The notes: generated by a model from the sequence alone, not told the origin. A stretch of DNA of 64,000 bases from Thermococcus sp. 21S7 (GCF_012027615.1 NZ_SNUT01000002.1:62001-126000), one strand, 5' to 3'; positions 17,519 to 28,740 are shown, counted from the first letter of the stretch. Program-made: numbers and translations.

Positions 17519-18838
17519 TCACCTCAGGAACGTGTCAAACCTCGTGTAGGGCGTTATCTCTCCGGCGTAGTTCGTCAGCATCATCTCGCGCACTTCCTTC
17601 GGGTCGTCGGTGTGGCCTAGAACCCACATGAGCTTGACGTAGGCCGTCTCAGGCAGCATGTCCTCGCAGGGGATAACGCCTGCCTGTAGGAGTCTCCTTC
17701 CGGTTGAGTAGACGTTGAGGTTCACCCTGCCGTAGAGGCACTGGCTGGTCATGCAGACGGTGAGGCCTTCCTCCGTGGCGCGCTTTATCGAGTCGATGAG
17801 GTACGTTGGCACATGTCCGAGACCAGTTCCCTCGATGACGAGCCCTTTGTATCCCCTGTCAACGAAGAAGTCTATGACCTCCGGCTGGATTCCTGGGAAC
17901 GCTTTGAGGAGGGCTACGCGCTCCTCCATCTCGTCGTCCACCCAGACCTCACTCCCGGTTCTCTTCCTGTAGTCACCCCTGAGGAACTCGATTTTGCCCT
18001 CCGGCCATATCTTTGCGAGCGGAACGTCGTTTATGCTCCTGAAGGCGTCCCTCCTGCTCGTGTGCATCTTCCTAGCCTTGGTTCCGCGGTGGGCCAGGCA
18101 GTACGTATCGCCGGTCTCGCCGTGCATAACGATTGCGACCTCACCGAAGTCGGCAGTCGCCATCCGGACGGAGCATATCAGGTTCATCGCCGCGTCGCTG
18201 CTCGGCCTGTCGGAGCTCCTCTGGGAGCCTACGAGAATGACCGGCTTTCCGAGATCGCGGAGCATGAAGCTGAGCGCCGAGGCGGTGTAGGCCATAGTGT
18301 CCGTTCCGTGGGCGATGACAACCCCATCTTCTCCGTTGTTCAGCATTCCCGCGACCTCGTGGGCTATCTTAACCCAGTACTCCGGGCGCATGTCCTCGCT
18401 CATTATGTTGAAGAGCAGCTTCGGCGTTATGTTCGCTATGTCGAATATCTCCGGAACGGCCTTGGCAAGCTCCTCTGCGGTGAAGGCCGCGTGAACGGCA
18501 CCGGTTTTGTAGTCAATCCTGCTCGCTATGGTTCCGCCGGTTCCGATTATCGCAACGCTCGGGAGGCCCGGCTTCTTGGGAAAGACCTCCTCGAACCTCA
18601 GCTCTTCCCCGGGGGCTACCTTCTCGATGATTTCAACCGACACAATCTGGTCGACCAGTATCCCGATGTTGTAGCCGTTGTCGAGCTTCAGTGTGAGGGT
18701 TTCGCCGCTGGACAGCTCGTAGGGGTTCATCACGATGCCCTCATAGACGCTCGTGTTTCCATTCTCCTTTTCGATTATGCGGACGTAATCTCCGACTTCT
18801 AGATTCTTATCCTTCATAAACCTCTCAACTTTCCGCAT
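17519..18838 (-). CDS. gatD: Glutamyl-tRNA(Gln) amidotransferase subunit D
   Basis: The 439-residue protein has an N-terminal beta-barrel domain ([19 protein letters not shown]) and an L-asparaginase-type domain with [11 protein letters not shown] (first catalytic Thr, about residue 100) and [15 protein letters not shown] (Thr-Asp pair, about 175). It releases ammonia from glutamine for GatE. GGAGGGAGAGTT lies just before ATG 18838, a strong ribosome binding site. It is first in the gatDE operon; the TATA element reads GTTTATATTGGG on the minus strand near 18872-18883. Confidence 0.95.
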   Translation of the reverse strand: MRKVERFMKDKNLEVGDYVRIIEKENGNTSVYEGIVMNPYELSSGETLTLKLDNGYNIGILVDQIVSVEIIEKVAPGEELRFEEVFPKKPGLPSVAIIGTGGTIASRIDYKTGAVHAAFTAEELAKAVPEIFDIANITPKLLFNIMSEDMRPEYWVKIAHEVAGMLNNGEDGVVIAHGTDTMAYTASALSFMLRDLGKPVILVGSQRSSDRPSSDAAMNLICSVRMATADFGEVAIVMHGETGDTYCLAHRGTKARKMHTSRRDAFRSINDVPLAKIWPEGKIEFLRGDYRKRTGSEVWVDDEMEERVALLKAFPGIQPEVIDFFVDRGYKGLVIEGTGLGHVPTYLIDSIKRATEEGLTVCMTSQCLYGRVNLNVYSTGRRLLQAGVIPCEDMLPETAYVKLMWVLGHTDDPKEVREMMLTNYAGEITPYTRFDTFLR

Positions 18839-18896
18839 AACTCTCCCTCCGCCCTAAGCTGATACAAACCCAATATAAACCTTCGGGCTGGACAAG

Positions 18897-18936
18897 TGAC
18901 AAAAATCGACTACAATTACCGGCCAGTTTTGTCGAA
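18897..18936. promoter_or_regulatory. Inverted repeat upstream of gatD
   Basis: GACAAAA and TTTTGTC arms are separated by about 25 bases in the gap between gatD and the HTH/Zn-ribbon gene. They lie upstream of the gatD TATA element. This could be a loose operator or simply the end of the preceding gene's transcript. Confidence 0.2.
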
Positions 18937-18943
18937 ATGACAG

Positions 18944-19237
18944 CTATCTGGCCTCAATCTTAAACCTTGGCTCCTCTATCCATTCCGACCTGCACCTGGG
19001 ACAGCGCGAGGGAACGTTGATTTCTGGCCGGAAGACGAAGCCGCACTTTCTGCACTCGGCGGGCTTTATGAGGAGCACTTTCCCCTCGCGCTTGAGGGTT
19101 TTCTGGATGGCCCTCAGGTCCTCCAGCACGGTTTTCTTCGCCCCCCTGCCCCTCAGTTCGAGGGCCAGTGCAAGCTCCCCCGGCGAGTAGTCCCGCTCCT
19201 CCAAAAGCTTTATTATGCGCTGCCGACGAGTCATCAT
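18944..19237 (-). CDS. HTH/zinc-ribbon transcriptional regulator-like protein
   Basis: The roughly 97-residue protein begins MMTRRQRIIKLLEERDYSPG, a winged-helix-like start, continues with a helical stretch (GAKKTVLEDLRAIQKTLKREG) and ends in a zinc ribbon with CRKCGF and CPRCRSEW. This matches the archaeal group of predicted regulators with an HTH fused to a Zn-ribbon. The longer frame back to 19321 is rejected because it overlaps the divergent gene. The start, 19237 or 19234, lacks a ribosome binding site and lies about 25 bases from a minus-strand TATA, which suggests a leaderless mRNA. Confidence 0.75.
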   Translation of the reverse strand: MMTRRQRIIKLLEERDYSPGELALALELRGRGAKKTVLEDLRAIQKTLKREGKVLLIKPAECRKCGFVFRPEINVPSRCPRCRSEWIEEPRFKIEAR

Positions 19238-19282
19238 CGCGAGAAGCTTTGACCGGTGGGATATAAAGCTTAGGGTGGGAGC
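19238..19282. promoter_or_regulatory. 45-base bidirectional promoter with shared TATA box
   Basis: GGGATATAAAGCTT at about 19258-19271 reads as a TATA element on both strands (ATATAAAG on plus, CTTTATAT on minus). It lies about 24 bases from each start codon, so both divergent transcripts are predicted to be leaderless or nearly so, although GGGTGGGAGC also precedes the plus-strand ATG. Confidence 0.5.
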
Positions 19283-20443
19283 ATGATAATCGAAACGGCC
19301 GGGAGGATTCTTGAATCTCATGAACTATGCGACCACTGCCTGGGCAGACTCTTCGCAAAGCTCGGTAGGGGGACGAACGAGGAGCGGGGAAGAGCTATAC
19401 GCTTCGTCCTCAACATGGAGCGCTCCGCAAGGGGTTTAGCGCCCATAAAGGAACCCGATGGGTGTGAGCTGTGCGGCAACGTATTCGAGAGAATTTCGGA
19501 ACTCGTTGAGGCGATGCGAAAGGCGAGCGAGGATATAGAGTTCGAGACGTTCCTCGTCGGCTCCCGCTTCCCCGAGGAGATACGCGGGGAGGAAGGGGCC
19601 ATCTGGGAGGAATTTGGAATCGAAACAGCCGAGCCGATAAACCGCGAGTTCAACCGCGAGCTGGGGAAGGCCTTCGGAAGAGTAACTGGGAAGGAGACCG
19701 CCGGGAACCCCGACGTGGTTTTCATCGTTGAGCCTTATTCCGGTAAAATCGAGCTTCAGATAAACCCCGTTTACGTTTACGGTCGCTATCGGAAGCTTGT
19801 GCGCGGAATTCCTCAGACGCCTCTGCCAGGCTTCGAAGACAGCGTCGCCTCGATAATCTGCCGGGCGTTTTCGAAGGCCTTCGGGGGAAAGTGTGTCTTC
19901 AAAGGTGCCGGAAGGGAGGACGTCGACGTTCGGATGCTAGGCAACGGGCGGCCTTTTGTGGTTGAAATTAAGCGCCCCAGACGGAGGAGGCCCGACCTCA
20001 ACGCGATAGAGGGGGAGATAAATGCAAGCGGAAAGGTGGAGGTTCTGAACCTGCGCTCCATCTCACCGAAGGAGGCCGAAGAAGTCCTCACGCGGAATCA
20101 CCGCAAGGAGTACCTCGCCCTCGTCCGTGTTGATGACGGGGTGACGCCGGAGGAGGCCGAGGACGTTGCTGAGAAGCTTGAGGGGCTTGAGATTCGTCAG
20201 AGAACCCCCTGGCGCGTGCGGAAGGCGAGGGCCGATAAAGTTCGCGTCCGGAGGGTTCACAGGGCGGAGGCGAGGTGGCTCGATGAAAAGCACTTCGAGC
20301 TTCGCCTCGTCACGGACGGGGGTCTGTACATTAAAGAGCTTGTATCCGGCGATAGGGGACGCACGAAGCCCTCGGTGAGCGACCTGCTCGGAAAGTCCGC
20401 CTGGTGTGAGAGGCTGGACGTGCTGAACATTCTCGACCACTGA
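19283..20443 (+). CDS. pus10: tRNA pseudouridine synthase Pus10
   Basis: The 386-residue protein has N-terminal zinc cysteines (CDHC near residue 16 and CELC near 60), a THUMP-containing accessory region and a C-terminal catalytic domain. In that domain DVDVRMLGNGRPFVVEIKRPRR (about residue 215) contains the conserved catalytic aspartate. IKELVSGDRGRTKPSVSDLLG is the usual C-terminal motif. Family knowledge: archaeal Pus10 makes pseudouridine 54 and 55 in the T-loop. It is divergent from the small HTH/Zn-ribbon gene. Confidence 0.93.
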   Translation: MIIETAGRILESHELCDHCLGRLFAKLGRGTNEERGRAIRFVLNMERSARGLAPIKEPDGCELCGNVFERISELVEAMRKASEDIEFETFLVGSRFPEEIRGEEGAIWEEFGIETAEPINREFNRELGKAFGRVTGKETAGNPDVVFIVEPYSGKIELQINPVYVYGRYRKLVRGIPQTPLPGFEDSVASIICRAFSKAFGGKCVFKGAGREDVDVRMLGNGRPFVVEIKRPRRRRPDLNAIEGEINASGKVEVLNLRSISPKEAEEVLTRNHRKEYLALVRVDDGVTPEEAEDVAEKLEGLEIRQRTPWRVRKARADKVRVRRVHRAEARWLDEKHFELRLVTDGGLYIKELVSGDRGRTKPSVSDLLGKSAWCERLDVLNILDH

Positions 20444-20445
20444 AA

Positions 20446-20584
20446 ACTTTATAAACGGTTCTCGCCGATTGGATAGCGAAGCCATAACAGGCTTAGTCGA
20501 TATGCCGAAAAGGCTGGAATTCCTGAAACTGGACACGCCTCTGCGCCCGTTGCGCGATGGATAAAGATCTGTGAGGTGATAGGA
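20446..20584 (+). promoter_or_regulatory. Promoter and long leader of the L21e operon
   Basis: CTTTATAAACGG at about 20450-20461 is a good TATA element and predicts a start near 20478, leaving a leader of roughly 105 bases, unusually long here. The leader can fold into AAGCC-ATAACA-GGCTT and GCGC-CCGTT-GCGC hairpins. No C/D or H/ACA box set could be recognised. It could serve autogenous control of the ribosomal operon. Confidence 0.4.
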
Positions 20585-20881
20585 ATGGTCAAAAAGGCCC
20601 ACAGCTTTAGGAGGAAGACCCGCGGGAAGCTCAGCAAAAGCCCCAGGAGGAGGGGACTTCCGCCTCTCACCAGGTTCCTTCAGGAGTTTGAGACCGGGCA
20701 GAAGGTCCACATAGTTATCGAGCCGAGCTACCACAGGGGCATGCCAGACCCCAGGTTCCACGGAAGAACCGGAACCGTCGTTGGAAAGCGCGGCGATGCC
20801 TACGTCGTCCAGATTAAGGACGGCGGTAAGGTTAAGACCTTCTTCATCCACCCGGTTCACCTCAGGGCCCAGAAGGGATGA
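20585..20881 (+). CDS. rpl21e: Ribosomal protein L21e
   Basis: The 98-residue basic protein begins [20 protein letters not shown] and contains [22 protein letters not shown] and [12 protein letters not shown], diagnostic of archaeal/eukaryotic L21e of the large subunit. ATG 20585 follows GTGAGGTGATAGGA. The stop overlaps the rpoF start by 4 bases. It is the first gene of the conserved archaeal cluster L21e-RpoF-DUF655-KsgA. Confidence 0.96.
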   Translation: MVKKAHSFRRKTRGKLSKSPRRRGLPPLTRFLQEFETGQKVHIVIEPSYHRGMPDPRFHGRTGTVVGKRGDAYVVQIKDGGKVKTFFIHPVHLRAQKG

Positions 20882-21246
20882 GCATGATCGGGAGAAAGAA
20901 GCTCGAGGAGCGCTACCTCACGATATCCGAAACCAGGGAGCTCCTTGAGCGCAGAAAAGCCGAAGGGATGGAGGAGAACCCGGAGGAGCCGATGTTCTAC
21001 GAGGCTAGGGTTAGCCTTGAGCACGCCGAGCGCTTTGCGAAGCTCAAACCCGAGCAGGCGGTTGAGCTGAAGGGGAAGCTCATGGAACTCTTCGATTGGG
21101 TGGACGAGAGGCTCGCCGCGAAGCTCGTCGACCTGATGCCGGAGGACTACTTCGACATACGGGTAATCTTCAGCAAGGAGGACTACATGCCCACAAAAGA
21201 GGAAGCAGAGGAGATAATAAAGCTCCTCGACGACTACAGGGAGTGA
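20878..21246 (+). CDS. rpoF: DNA-directed RNA polymerase subunit F (Rpb4 homologue)
   Basis: The 122-residue, acidic and helical protein begins [20 protein letters not shown] and has the Rpb4 pattern with [24 protein letters not shown]. Subunit F forms the RNA polymerase stalk with subunit E. The start overlaps the L21e stop (ATGA); ATG 20884 is also in frame. A pyrimidine/T-rich tract follows the stop. Confidence 0.93.
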   Translation: MSMIGRKKLEERYLTISETRELLERRKAEGMEENPEEPMFYEARVSLEHAERFAKLKPEQAVELKGKLMELFDWVDERLAAKLVDLMPEDYFDIRVIFSKEDYMPTKEEAEEIIKLLDDYRE

Positions 21247-21266
21247 CCTCTTCTTTTTCCTTTTCC
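21247..21266 (+). terminator. Pyrimidine-rich tract after rpoF
   Basis: CCTCTTCTTTTTCCTTTTCC immediately follows the stop. It may terminate part of the transcripts before the DUF655 gene, which has its own TATA-like ACTTTGT/ATAAAAAC region nearby. Confidence 0.25.
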
Positions 21267-21316
21267 TAGACAAAGTATAAAAACTCCGGGAGGATATAAT
21301 TTCTGGGGGAGAGACA

Positions 21317-23269
<1,953 letters not shown>

Positions 23270-23320
23270 CACTTCTCCTTGGCACTCAACTTTTTAAAGG
23301 TCTCCGGAAAACTGTGCATC

Positions 23321-25066
23321 ATGATAATTGCCATCGTTGACGGCTACACCGACGAACCGGCCGGCCTCGGCGTTCCGCCGTACCTCGGGATATACCCGCG
23401 CTACGCCTACGGGGCCATAAAAAAGGCACGGAGGGATGCCGCGGTTTTCTACCTGACCATAGACGACCTTCGGGCCACCTTTGATGGTGAAAGGGGAATA
23501 GCCACCAAAAACAAGACCCCAAACTTTCCCAAAACGCGGGAAATTCTCCAAAAGGCCGACATCATCGTCTATATCGGCGGTCTGCACACCCCCGGCAAGT
23601 ACCTCTCGGCCGTGCCCTCGCAGGTTGAGGAAGTGGCTAGGTTTCTAAAGCCGCTCCCTGGAATTAAAATCCTCGGGGGGCCTGCGTTCATGGGATCGGC
23701 CCATGCCGGTGGTACTAGGATAAGCTCCCGCGAGCTGACGATGGCAGAGGCAGTTTTTGATCACATAGTTTACGGCGACCTTGAGGCGTTTCTCCACGAT
23801 TTCCTAAAGAATCCTCACGATGCTGACCCCTTCCGCTTCAGAACCTATGAAGAGCTCAGGGACTACGCGGTTGTTGGGGCGGAGGTGGTCAGGCAGTTCC
23901 CCGATTATCCGGATTTTGTAATAGCTGAAATTGAGACCCAGCGGGGCTGTCCTAAGGCCATGGGGATGGGGGGGTGCTCCTTCTGCACCGAACCCGTGCG
24001 TTATGGGACAGTGGAGAACCGGCCGGTGGGGGATATCGTTGATGAAGTTGAGGTTCTCTACCGGCTCGGCGTCAGACACTTCCGCGTTGGACGGCAGAGC
24101 TGCATATTCTCCTACATGGCGAAGCCGAACGGCCGCGTTCCGGTTCCAAATCCGGAGGCGATAGAGAAGCTTTTCGCGGGAATCCGCTCCGTCGCTCCGG
24201 AGGTCAAGACCCTCCACGTGGACAACGCCAATCCTGCAGTCATAGCCAACTATCCGGATGAGAGTGCGAGGATTGCAAGGGCGCTCATAAAGTACGGCAC
24301 CCCGGGGAACGTTGTTGCCTTCGGCCTTGAAAGCGCCGATCCGAAGGTTGCCAAGCTGAACAACCTGAACGCGACAGCGGAGGAGACCTATGAAGCTGTT
24401 AAGCTCCTCAATAGGATTGGAGGAAGGAGGGGCTACAACGGAATGCCATGGCTTTTGCCGGGGATAAACATAATCTTCGGCCTGCCGGGCGAGACGAAGA
24501 AGAGCTACGAGATGACATTCCAGTTCCTTAAACGCCTTCTGGATGAGGGACTGATGGTGAGGCGTATAAACATAAGGCAGGTGGTCGTCTTCCCGGGAAC
24601 TCCGCTGTGGCGCATGAGGGATAAAGTGAAAACTGAGAAGCACAAGAAACTCATCCAGCACTACAGGTACAAGATACGGCACGAGATTGACCTCCCAATG
24701 CTGAAACGCCTCGTTCCAGTGGGGACGGTTCTCAGGGACGTTCGTGCGGAGGTCTTTGAGAACGGTCTCACCTACGGGAGGCAGATAGGAAGCTATCCCC
24801 TCATCGTCGGGATTCCCAAGGAGATTGAGCTTAACAGGTTCTACAACGTCCTCATAGTTGGACACGGCTTCAGGAGCATTACGGGTGTTCCGGTACCCGT
24901 GAACGTGAACACCGAGACTCCTAAGGTTCTTCAGCACCTGCCTGGGATTGGGAAGAAAAACGTTGTGAGAATCCTCTCAAAGCGGCCCTTCAAGGACGAG
25001 AACGAGTTTTTCCGCACCGTTGGGGAGGATAAAAGGAAGATGCTGGACGGGCTGATCACCGTGTAG
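23321..25066 (+). CDS. Radical SAM protein with N-terminal B12-binding-like and C-terminal HhH domains
   Basis: The 581-residue protein starts MIIAIVDGYTDEPAGLGVPP. The first ~190 residues resemble a cobalamin-binding-like Rossmann domain (VYIGGLHTPGKYL, IKILGGPAFMGS). The radical SAM core carries CPKAMGMGGCSFC near residue 211, a CX8CX2C cluster motif rather than the standard CX3CX2C, followed by RVGRQSCIFSY and GINIIFGLPGETKKSYEM. The C-terminus has a helix-hairpin-helix (LQHLPGIGKKNVVRILSK near 547). It is a large archaeal family of unassigned reaction. The TATA TTTTTAAAGG near 23291 puts the start site close to the ATG, so the mRNA is probably leaderless. The longer frame from 22742 is rejected because it runs antisense to the ferritin-like gene. 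Confidence 0.8.
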   Translation: MIIAIVDGYTDEPAGLGVPPYLGIYPRYAYGAIKKARRDAAVFYLTIDDLRATFDGERGIATKNKTPNFPKTREILQKADIIVYIGGLHTPGKYLSAVPSQVEEVARFLKPLPGIKILGGPAFMGSAHAGGTRISSRELTMAEAVFDHIVYGDLEAFLHDFLKNPHDADPFRFRTYEELRDYAVVGAEVVRQFPDYPDFVIAEIETQRGCPKAMGMGGCSFCTEPVRYGTVENRPVGDIVDEVEVLYRLGVRHFRVGRQSCIFSYMAKPNGRVPVPNPEAIEKLFAGIRSVAPEVKTLHVDNANPAVIANYPDESARIARALIKYGTPGNVVAFGLESADPKVAKLNNLNATAEETYEAVKLLNRIGGRRGYNGMPWLLPGINIIFGLPGETKKSYEMTFQFLKRLLDEGLMVRRINIRQVVVFPGTPLWRMRDKVKTEKHKKLIQHYRYKIRHEIDLPMLKRLVPVGTVLRDVRAEVFENGLTYGRQIGSYPLIVGIPKEIELNRFYNVLIVGHGFRSITGVPVPVNVNTETPKVLQHLPGIGKKNVVRILSKRPFKDENEFFRTVGEDKRKMLDGLITV

Positions 25067-25832
25067 CCGTGCTGTTCTCCGGCCACTTGAAGTTCAGTAT
25101 CTTCTCTATAAGCGCGACCTCCGCCCTGAGGGCTGCGTCGCTCTTTCCTTCGAGCACAACCAGTCCCGGCCTCGCCACAGTAATCTGATTGACATCCGCA
25201 CCCTCTGCGGGCCCGATTATAACAACGGCGAGGTGCTTCTTGGTACCCATCCTTCCAAGTCCAATCTCGGCTTTTGTAACGAAGGTCAGGTATCCCTTTG
25301 AAAACCGCTTCATTGTCTGCTCGTAGGCGTACATCTTGGCGCTGGTGTTGTCCATTCCATTCTTTATTGCTTCCCAGTAGTAGTACCTCTTGAAGAGCGT
25401 CGAGGTGAGCGCCGTTATCTCAGAAACCGTCGCGGCCCTCTCGGGACAGCTTCCTGGGTAGTTTTTGGGCTCTGAGGAGCACATCTTAACGCTGGTGTCC
25501 CCGAGGACCACCGTGAACCTCTCGTACGGTGCCCTGAACGTCATGTTGACGTCGACCTCTGGAAACCCCGTGACGTATCCCGTAACGTTGATCAGATGCC
25601 CCTTGGAACCTGCGGGGGGCTCCCAGCCCATGCTTGTCAGATTCAGATAATCGCGGGGGGTCATTGCAAGGTATTCCCCGCTGGGCATCCTGATGACGAT
25701 GTACGTATGGGTGGCACCGGGTTTTGATGGATTTATGGCGCTGTTGAACTGAGTGTAGCCGTAGAACGCGTATGCGATGGGAGCAACTATGACCAGCACT
25801 GCTACTATCAGCACAAAGAACCGTCTGGACAC
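25056..25832 (-). CDS. Membrane-anchored extracytoplasmic protein, unknown
   Basis: The 258-residue protein starts MSRRFFVLIVAVLVIVAPIA, an uncleaved signal-anchor, followed by an exported domain with two cysteines (KMCSSEPKNYPGSCPE) that may form a disulphide, several N-glycosylation sequons and no further membrane segment. It is 42 bases downstream of the S-layer gene on the same strand, so it may be an envelope partner. A short motif NVTGYVTGFPEVDV resembles NVTGYIAGYPNETV in the anchored protein encoded at 60390-61184. The start is GTG 25832 after GGAGGTTTT. No family assignment. Confidence 0.7.
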   Translation of the reverse strand: MSRRFFVLIVAVLVIVAPIAYAFYGYTQFNSAINPSKPGATHTYIVIRMPSGEYLAMTPRDYLNLTSMGWEPPAGSKGHLINVTGYVTGFPEVDVNMTFRAPYERFTVVLGDTSVKMCSSEPKNYPGSCPERAATVSEITALTSTLFKRYYYWEAIKNGMDNTSAKMYAYEQTMKRFSKGYLTFVTKAEIGLGRMGTKKHLAVVIIGPAEGADVNQITVARPGLVVLEGKSDAALRAEVALIEKILNFKWPENSTATR

Positions 25833-25874
25833 TTTTAAAACCTCCAGAAGGAGAATGAAAAGAGGGAAAGGCCT

Positions 25875-27710
25875 TCAGAGGCCAGCGAGGTACTCCATGA
25901 GGGCCTCGGCAGCAGCCTTGGTGCCCTCCCTGTCGGTACCAGCGACAAGGACGACGCCGTAGCCGTTGATGTCGCCGCACTCGGCGACGTACTTGACGAC
26001 GCCGCTGTCGGCACCGGTGCCGTACTCGCTCTTCCAGCCGTCGTAGTCGCTCGGAACACCGAGCTTGTCGGCAAGGGCGGCGGTGACGCTGTTGACGACC
26101 GGACCGCCGATGAGGATGAGGTTGCTGTCGACGCTGTCAAGTCCGGCCTCCATGACCTCGGTGTCGAGGACTGTGATCGGCTTGGTGACCTTGCTCGGAA
26201 TGGCCGCCTTGGCCGGAACTGCGGTGGCGTTTATTGAGTCGATGGTGTATCCACTGTCGCCAATCTCGTCGCCGACGGAGTAGGTCTCGTAGTCCCACTT
26301 GGGCTTGATCGGGTCGATGACGACCCATGCGTCCATAGCGCCGTACTTCTTGTCGTCGTCCTCGTTGACCTTGGTCTTGATGGTGGCCTTGTAGTCAACC
26401 ACGTAGGTGTTGAACAGCTTGATCTGCTTGTCCTTCAGCGGGTCCTCGTTGACAAGTGCGAACCAAATGAGCTTGCCGTCGTCCACCTTGAACTTGGCTA
26501 TCCAGTTCGGCATGTACTCCTTGTCCTGCTGGATGTAGCTGATGTCCGTCTGAACCTCTATCTTGGCGCTGGTGGTTCCGCCGATACCGATGAAGGTGTC
26601 GAGCAGGGTAACCCTTATGCCGTCATCAGGTGAGGTCCAGCTCTTCGGTGAGGTCTGCCCAGTGGCGTCGAGGGTGACTATCTTGTTGATGCCCGGACCG
26701 GTTATCTGGAGCAGGGCCTTGGTCTTGCTGACGTCTATGTCGGCGACCTTAACGGTGTAGTCACCGAACTGCTTGGTGGAGTCCTTGTCAACGTAAACGG
26801 CGCCCCAGTCGTTGCCGTACTCGATGTACTTCGAGTCGATATCGAGTATCTTCACTTCCTTTCCGAAGAGGTCGATGGTGTCTCCGACTTCGACACCCTC
26901 GATTGCGGTGCCGTACTTGTCGTATCCGCTGGATTGCAAGTCTAAGTCTGAGACAGTGTAAGCCTTACCGCCGGTCGGGCCAAGGACCTTATCCTTAATG
27001 GTCTTGCTCCATGCAGTGAGCTTGAAGGTGACGTTGGCGACCACGTCGTCGAGCACCAGGGTGAAGTCCGAGAAGTCCATCATGTCGGTGGTCTTGATGT
27101 CTCCCTCGGCCAGCTCCTTGAGCTTTACCTCGCCTATCGTGAGGTTGTAGTGGATCTTAACGTCGGTGAGGTCGTGCACTTTCCCGTTCGGGTCCTTCCA
27201 GTAGTTGTTGTCGTTTCCGTCCTTCCACTCGATTGCGGCCTTAGCCACGTCCTCGTAGTTCCTGTAAACACCGCCGCTCCAGGCTGAGTCGTCCAGGCTG
27301 ACGTTGTATACCGGGTCGCCGTCATCGTAGGCGCCGTTCCACCAGTGCTTAAGCTCTGCGATGTCCTGCTTGTCCTTGAAGTTGTAGTCTCCGGCGTAGT
27401 AGTTGTTGAACACCGGAAGGTCGTCCGGGTCGTAGGAGGCATCGGTCTTAACGACGACGCTCGCGTCCTTAACGCTGACATCCTCCTCGGTGTAGAGAAG
27501 GCTTCCAAGAGCAACGGCTATGTCAGCTGCGCTTGAAACATCGAGAGCAGCACCCTGGCTTCCAACGACGATTTTAACGTTCGGCTGTCCATCTTTAACG
27601 AAGAAGTCCTTCGGTATGCTCGGAACGGTTGGCTGGGCGCTAGCAAAGCCGATAGTGGCTCCAACCATTGCGGCACCAACTGCAAGGGCCGCGATCTTTT
27701 TCACTTTCAT
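25875..27710 (-). CDS. S-layer protein
   Basis: The 611-residue protein from ATG 27710 has a signal peptide (MKVKKIAALAVGAAMVGA, cleavage after SAQ or nearby) and a paired terminal domain typical of archaeal S-layer proteins. The N-terminal GSQGAALDVSSAADIAVALGSLLY and the C-terminal ILIGGPVVNSVTAALADKLG plus GVVLVAGTDREGTKAAAEAL together form that fold. The middle is rich in Asp, Lys and beta-strands. It forms the paracrystalline cell wall. AAGGAGGTGTTGTGGA before the ATG is the strongest ribosome binding site in the window, and the promoter is also strong, both fitting an abundant protein. Confidence 0.93.
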   Translation of the reverse strand: MKVKKIAALAVGAAMVGATIGFASAQPTVPSIPKDFFVKDGQPNVKIVVGSQGAALDVSSAADIAVALGSLLYTEEDVSVKDASVVVKTDASYDPDDLPVFNNYYAGDYNFKDKQDIAELKHWWNGAYDDGDPVYNVSLDDSAWSGGVYRNYEDVAKAAIEWKDGNDNNYWKDPNGKVHDLTDVKIHYNLTIGEVKLKELAEGDIKTTDMMDFSDFTLVLDDVVANVTFKLTAWSKTIKDKVLGPTGGKAYTVSDLDLQSSGYDKYGTAIEGVEVGDTIDLFGKEVKILDIDSKYIEYGNDWGAVYVDKDSTKQFGDYTVKVADIDVSKTKALLQITGPGINKIVTLDATGQTSPKSWTSPDDGIRVTLLDTFIGIGGTTSAKIEVQTDISYIQQDKEYMPNWIAKFKVDDGKLIWFALVNEDPLKDKQIKLFNTYVVDYKATIKTKVNEDDDKKYGAMDAWVVIDPIKPKWDYETYSVGDEIGDSGYTIDSINATAVPAKAAIPSKVTKPITVLDTEVMEAGLDSVDSNLILIGGPVVNSVTAALADKLGVPSDYDGWKSEYGTGADSGVVKYVAECGDINGYGVVLVAGTDREGTKAAAEALMEYLAGL

Positions 27711-27784
27711 TCCACAACACCTCCTTGGCTTTGGGCTTACGCCCTGGAATGGTCTAATATGTGTTGTCACTGAATTTCTGCCCC

Positions 27785-27805
27785 CAAGGGGTATATATAC
27801 TTTTC
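27785..27805 (-). promoter_or_regulatory. Strong promoter of the S-layer gene
   Basis: On the minus strand GAAAAGTATATATACCCC gives a purine-rich BRE followed by a perfect TATATATA. The start site should fall near 27765, with a leader of about 55 bases ending in AAGGAGGTG. The leader contains GGGCGTAAGCCC, able to form a small hairpin. Confidence 0.7.
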
Positions 27806-27912
27806 GCTTTCAGACCCTTTCACAGCCTAAAAGAAGCTCGCTCATTGCCGTAAAATTAAAAGGAAGCTTAATTAAATGCCTACAGCCTTTTCGCCTTTTG
27901 CCGATAATATCT

Positions 27913-28740
27913 TTAGAGCTTAAACTTAAAAGTCTCCTTTTCGACGATCTCTTTCTTCACCGGTCTGGTGACGAGTTCGTAGACGAAGCCCGCCAGGTCC
28001 GCCAGTGCTCCTTGAAGCTCCGGAGCGTTTACATCGACTATCTCTGGCTCTATTATTGATATCGCCACCGGGGCGTACTTGGCGGTAAGCTGGAGCATCG
28101 TTTCAAAGGTTGAAAGGAGTTCCGTGGCAACCAGGATGTACTTGCGTCCGTTTCTCTCCCCCTGGAGCTTGGTGACGAGTTTGTTTATCCTGCACCCCTC
28201 GTAGGAAAGGGCCTTGGCGAAGTTTTTCTTTATTTCCTCTTCATCGTCTCCAAAGACTTCAACAACGAAGCGGTACAGAATCATCCTGTCCTCAACTATC
28301 ATTTCTTCTATTTCCTCTCGTGAATACCCGATTCTTGGTTCCGGAAGTTCCTCAAGCTTTGGATATGCAGCCAGGGCCCCGAACCTGTTCATCAGCTGTC
28401 CCATCAGGTATGAGACTTCCCCGAGGATTTTCATCAGTTCATTCCCCTCTATCTCCATCTTTCCGGGGCTTAGGATTTCAATTACTGCAGGAGCGTACGT
28501 GATGGTTGCAATGACAATTTCCCGTAGAGTCCCCCCCAATTTGGCCTCTATCATCCCGGAGTACGGAAGGGTTTCGCTGTTCGGGTCCTCTATGACATCC
28601 TCGACCTTGACGTACTCTACCTTCACTCTTTTCTCGTTTCTGAGTCTATCAGCGGTCTCCGCCAAAGCCCTTTCTAAAACTTTCTTGTCGTTTCCTATGC
28701 CTTCGATGTAAAAAATAACCTCAATCTCGGCCAATTTCAT
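27913..28740 (-). CDS. Unknown protein with an internal duplication
   Basis: The 275-residue soluble protein begins MKLAEIEVIFYIEGIGNDKK. Its halves, about residues 4-125 and 147-265, look like two copies of one domain. ATITYAPAVIEILSPGKMEIEGNE in the first corresponds to LTAKYAPVAISIIEPEIVDVNAPE in the second, each followed by an amphipathic helix (LGEVSYLMGQLMNRF; LADLAGFVYELVTR). There is no cysteine cluster or known catalytic motif. The ATG shares its A with the stop of amrS, implying translational coupling. The function is unrecognised; the tight link suggests a partner of the radical SAM enzyme. Confidence 0.7.
   Translation of the reverse strand: MKLAEIEVIFYIEGIGNDKKVLERALAETADRLRNEKRVKVEYVKVEDVIEDPNSETLPYSGMIEAKLGGTLREIVIATITYAPAVIEILSPGKMEIEGNELMKILGEVSYLMGQLMNRFGALAAYPKLEELPEPRIGYSREEIEEMIVEDRMILYRFVVEVFGDDEEEIKKNFAKALSYEGCRINKLVTKLQGERNGRKYILVATELLSTFETMLQLTAKYAPVAISIIEPEIVDVNAPELQGALADLAGFVYELVTRPVKKEIVEKETFKFKL

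Noticed and set aside
20446-20584. C/D or H/ACA guide RNA in the L21e leader
   Set aside because: No TGATGA/CTGA pairs or ACA-terminated hairpin pair could be placed.
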